5,787 nt of DNA from Ruminococcus flavefaciens (lineage in GTDB: Bacteria; Bacillota; Clostridia; Oscillospirales; Ruminococcaceae), in the NCBI GenBank assembly GCA_002348905.1, contig DEBW01000010.1, positions 10,748 through 16,534 of the forward strand, read 5' to 3'. The position numbers were made by a program, and so were the translations under genes. The notes under the pieces are model-generated. The model saw only the letters and a program-made list of their open reading frames with translations. It searched no databases and was not told the origin of the DNA. Positions 4,755-5,787 of the stretch are shown piece after piece (the first letter of the stretch is position 1; each line of letters begins with the position of its first letter).

Positions 4755-5787
4755 ATGAAAAACGGAGTAAAAATGCTTGACATTGCAACCAAATTAGGCG
4801 TTAGTGTTGTAACTGTCTCAAATGCGCTCGCCGGACGTGACGGCGTGAGCGAAGTAATGCGTAAGAAAATATGCGAAACTGCCGACGACATGGGATATAA
4901 GCCTTCAAATACAAAGTCCGGCAAGAAAAAGCCGGTCATACAGAAATTGGGCAAAAGTGTTGGTATACTCACTTCTGAGCGTTTTGTAGGTGCAAGAGGT
5001 ACTTTCTACTGGGAACTTACGGCAAATATATCGAACAAGCTCTCAGCTATGAACGTGCTGACGGTGTACGAGTGTATCACCGAAGTAAACGAGAAAAACG
5101 CCATACTGCCGAATATGATAACAGAAAAAAAGGTTGACGGTATCATAGTCATAGGTCAGATACACAGGGAGTATATCGCTAAACTCAGCAAGATAGAGCA
5201 GCCGCTGCTGTTTGTTGATTTCTACGACAGCAGATACAATATCGACTCTGTAAACTCCGACAGCTACCACGGAGGATACATACTCACAGATTACCTTGTG
5301 GAAATGGGACACAGGCAGATAGGTTTCTTTGGTACGGTCAACGCTACAAGCAGTATTAACGACCGTTTCCTCGGCTACATAAAATGTCTCATGGAGAATG
5401 GTCTGGAGTACCGCAAGGAATGGACTCTCGGCGACCGTACCGAAAAGGGTATACTCTATGATAAGATAGATTTCCCTGACGAAATGCCTACAGCTTTTGT
5501 ATGCAACAGCGACGAGACTGCTTTTCGTGTAATATCTGCTCTGAAATCGAAGGGAGTACGTGTGCCGGAGGATATATCTGTAGTCGGCTACGATAATTAT
5601 ACGGTTTCAAGCATATGCATACCGACAATTACGACAGTTGAAGTTGACCTCGATAAAATGGCGGCTGAATCCGTTGACATAATGGTGAAAAAACTGGATG
5701 ATCCTTCATATCACGAAGGAAGAAGAATTATCAGCGGCAGACTTATCGTCAAGAACAGTGTTCTTGATATAAGCAGCAAAGGGAGCG
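4755..5787 (+). CDS. LacI/GalR-family transcriptional regulator (3' end beyond window)
   Basis: Open for 344 codons to the window edge; family members usually have about 330-345, so the stop is probably close. AAGGTGA at 4743-4749 lies 5 nt before ATG 4755. ATG 4773 also has GGAG nearby, but would remove residues that usually precede the first helix. The N-terminus is a LacI-type helix-turn-helix (LDIATKLGVSVVTVSNALAG, about 8-27; VSEVMRKKICETADDMGY, 31-48). The hinge that normally carries an A-R-x-L helix is replaced here by a Lys-rich stretch (about 51-67). A periplasmic-binding-protein-like effector domain follows, with VDGIIVIG, a typical FVCNSDETAFRVISALKSKG segment near 248-265 and a DISVVGYDNY segment near 273-282. 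The protein would be a cytoplasmic sugar- or metabolite-responsive DNA-binding dimer. The ligand cannot be read from the sequence, and its target may lie downstream of the window. Confidence 0.92.
   Translation, partial: MKNGVKMLDIATKLGVSVVTVSNALAGRDGVSEVMRKKICETADDMGYKPSNTKSGKKKPVIQKLGKSVGILTSERFVGARGTFYWELTANISNKLSAMNVLTVYECITEVNEKNAILPNMITEKKVDGIIVIGQIHREYIAKLSKIEQPLLFVDFYDSRYNIDSVNSDSYHGGYILTDYLVEMGHRQIGFFGTVNATSSINDRFLGYIKCLMENGLEYRKEWTLGDRTEKGILYDKIDFPDEMPTAFVCNSDETAFRVISALKSKGVRVPEDISVVGYDNYTVSSICIPTITTVEVDLDKMAAESVDIMVKKLDDPSYHEGRRIISGRLIVKNSVLDISSKGS

Noticed and set aside
4703..5312. Leftward open frames opposite the LacI-family gene
   Set aside because: They are antisense to conserved helix-turn-helix and effector-domain coding sequence, and the translations look like shadow frames.

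Overview
The window looks like chromosomal DNA of a low-to-moderate GC, spore-lineage Firmicute, most likely a Clostridia member of the Ruminococcus/Oscillospiraceae type. This is an inference from the bacterial radA, a clear forespore sigma factor (SigG), a SpoIVFB-type intramembrane protease, GGAGG-type ribosome binding sites and a lipoprotein with Asp/Gly-rich 'D-x-[TN]-G-D-x-x-PEL' motifs. I saw no rRNA, tRNA, CRISPR array, insertion sequence or phage gene.

Layout. Positions 1-93 hold no gene, only small inverted repeats. A leftward two-gene unit fills 94-2541: a secreted lipoprotein gene (start re-assigned to a TTG at 2541) followed, after 3 nt and in the same frame, by radA. Both are probably read from a good sigma-A promoter at 2597-2625. 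Reading right from 2710 are two genes overlapping by ATGA: a 99-residue single-pass membrane protein and a 170-residue M50 metalloprotease of SpoIVFB type. The protease gene then runs 48 nt into the 3' end of leftward sigG (3471-4244). Diverging from sigG is a 67-residue protein of unknown function (4354-4557) with its own strong Shine-Dalgarno and a strong intrinsic terminator. After a 159-bp gap with several inverted repeats, a LacI-family regulator gene starts at 4755 and is still open at the right edge.

How it fits together. The middle block is sporulation-flavoured. In known spore formers SpoIVFB is a mother-cell protease that activates pro-sigma-K and is held by SpoIVFA/BofA, while SigG is the late forespore sigma factor. 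Here the protease is a minimal core without a CBS domain, and its operon partner is a small bitopic protein, not a recognisable SpoIVFA. SigG is not preceded by spoIIGA-sigE as is usual. Its mRNA leader carries a 7-bp inverted repeat that takes in half of the Shine-Dalgarno. The most interesting candidates are the small-membrane-protein/M50 pair, its antisense overlap with sigG, the sigG leader hairpin, and the unrecognised 67-residue protein divergent from sigG. RadA and the LacI regulator appear to be ordinary neighbours with separate roles.
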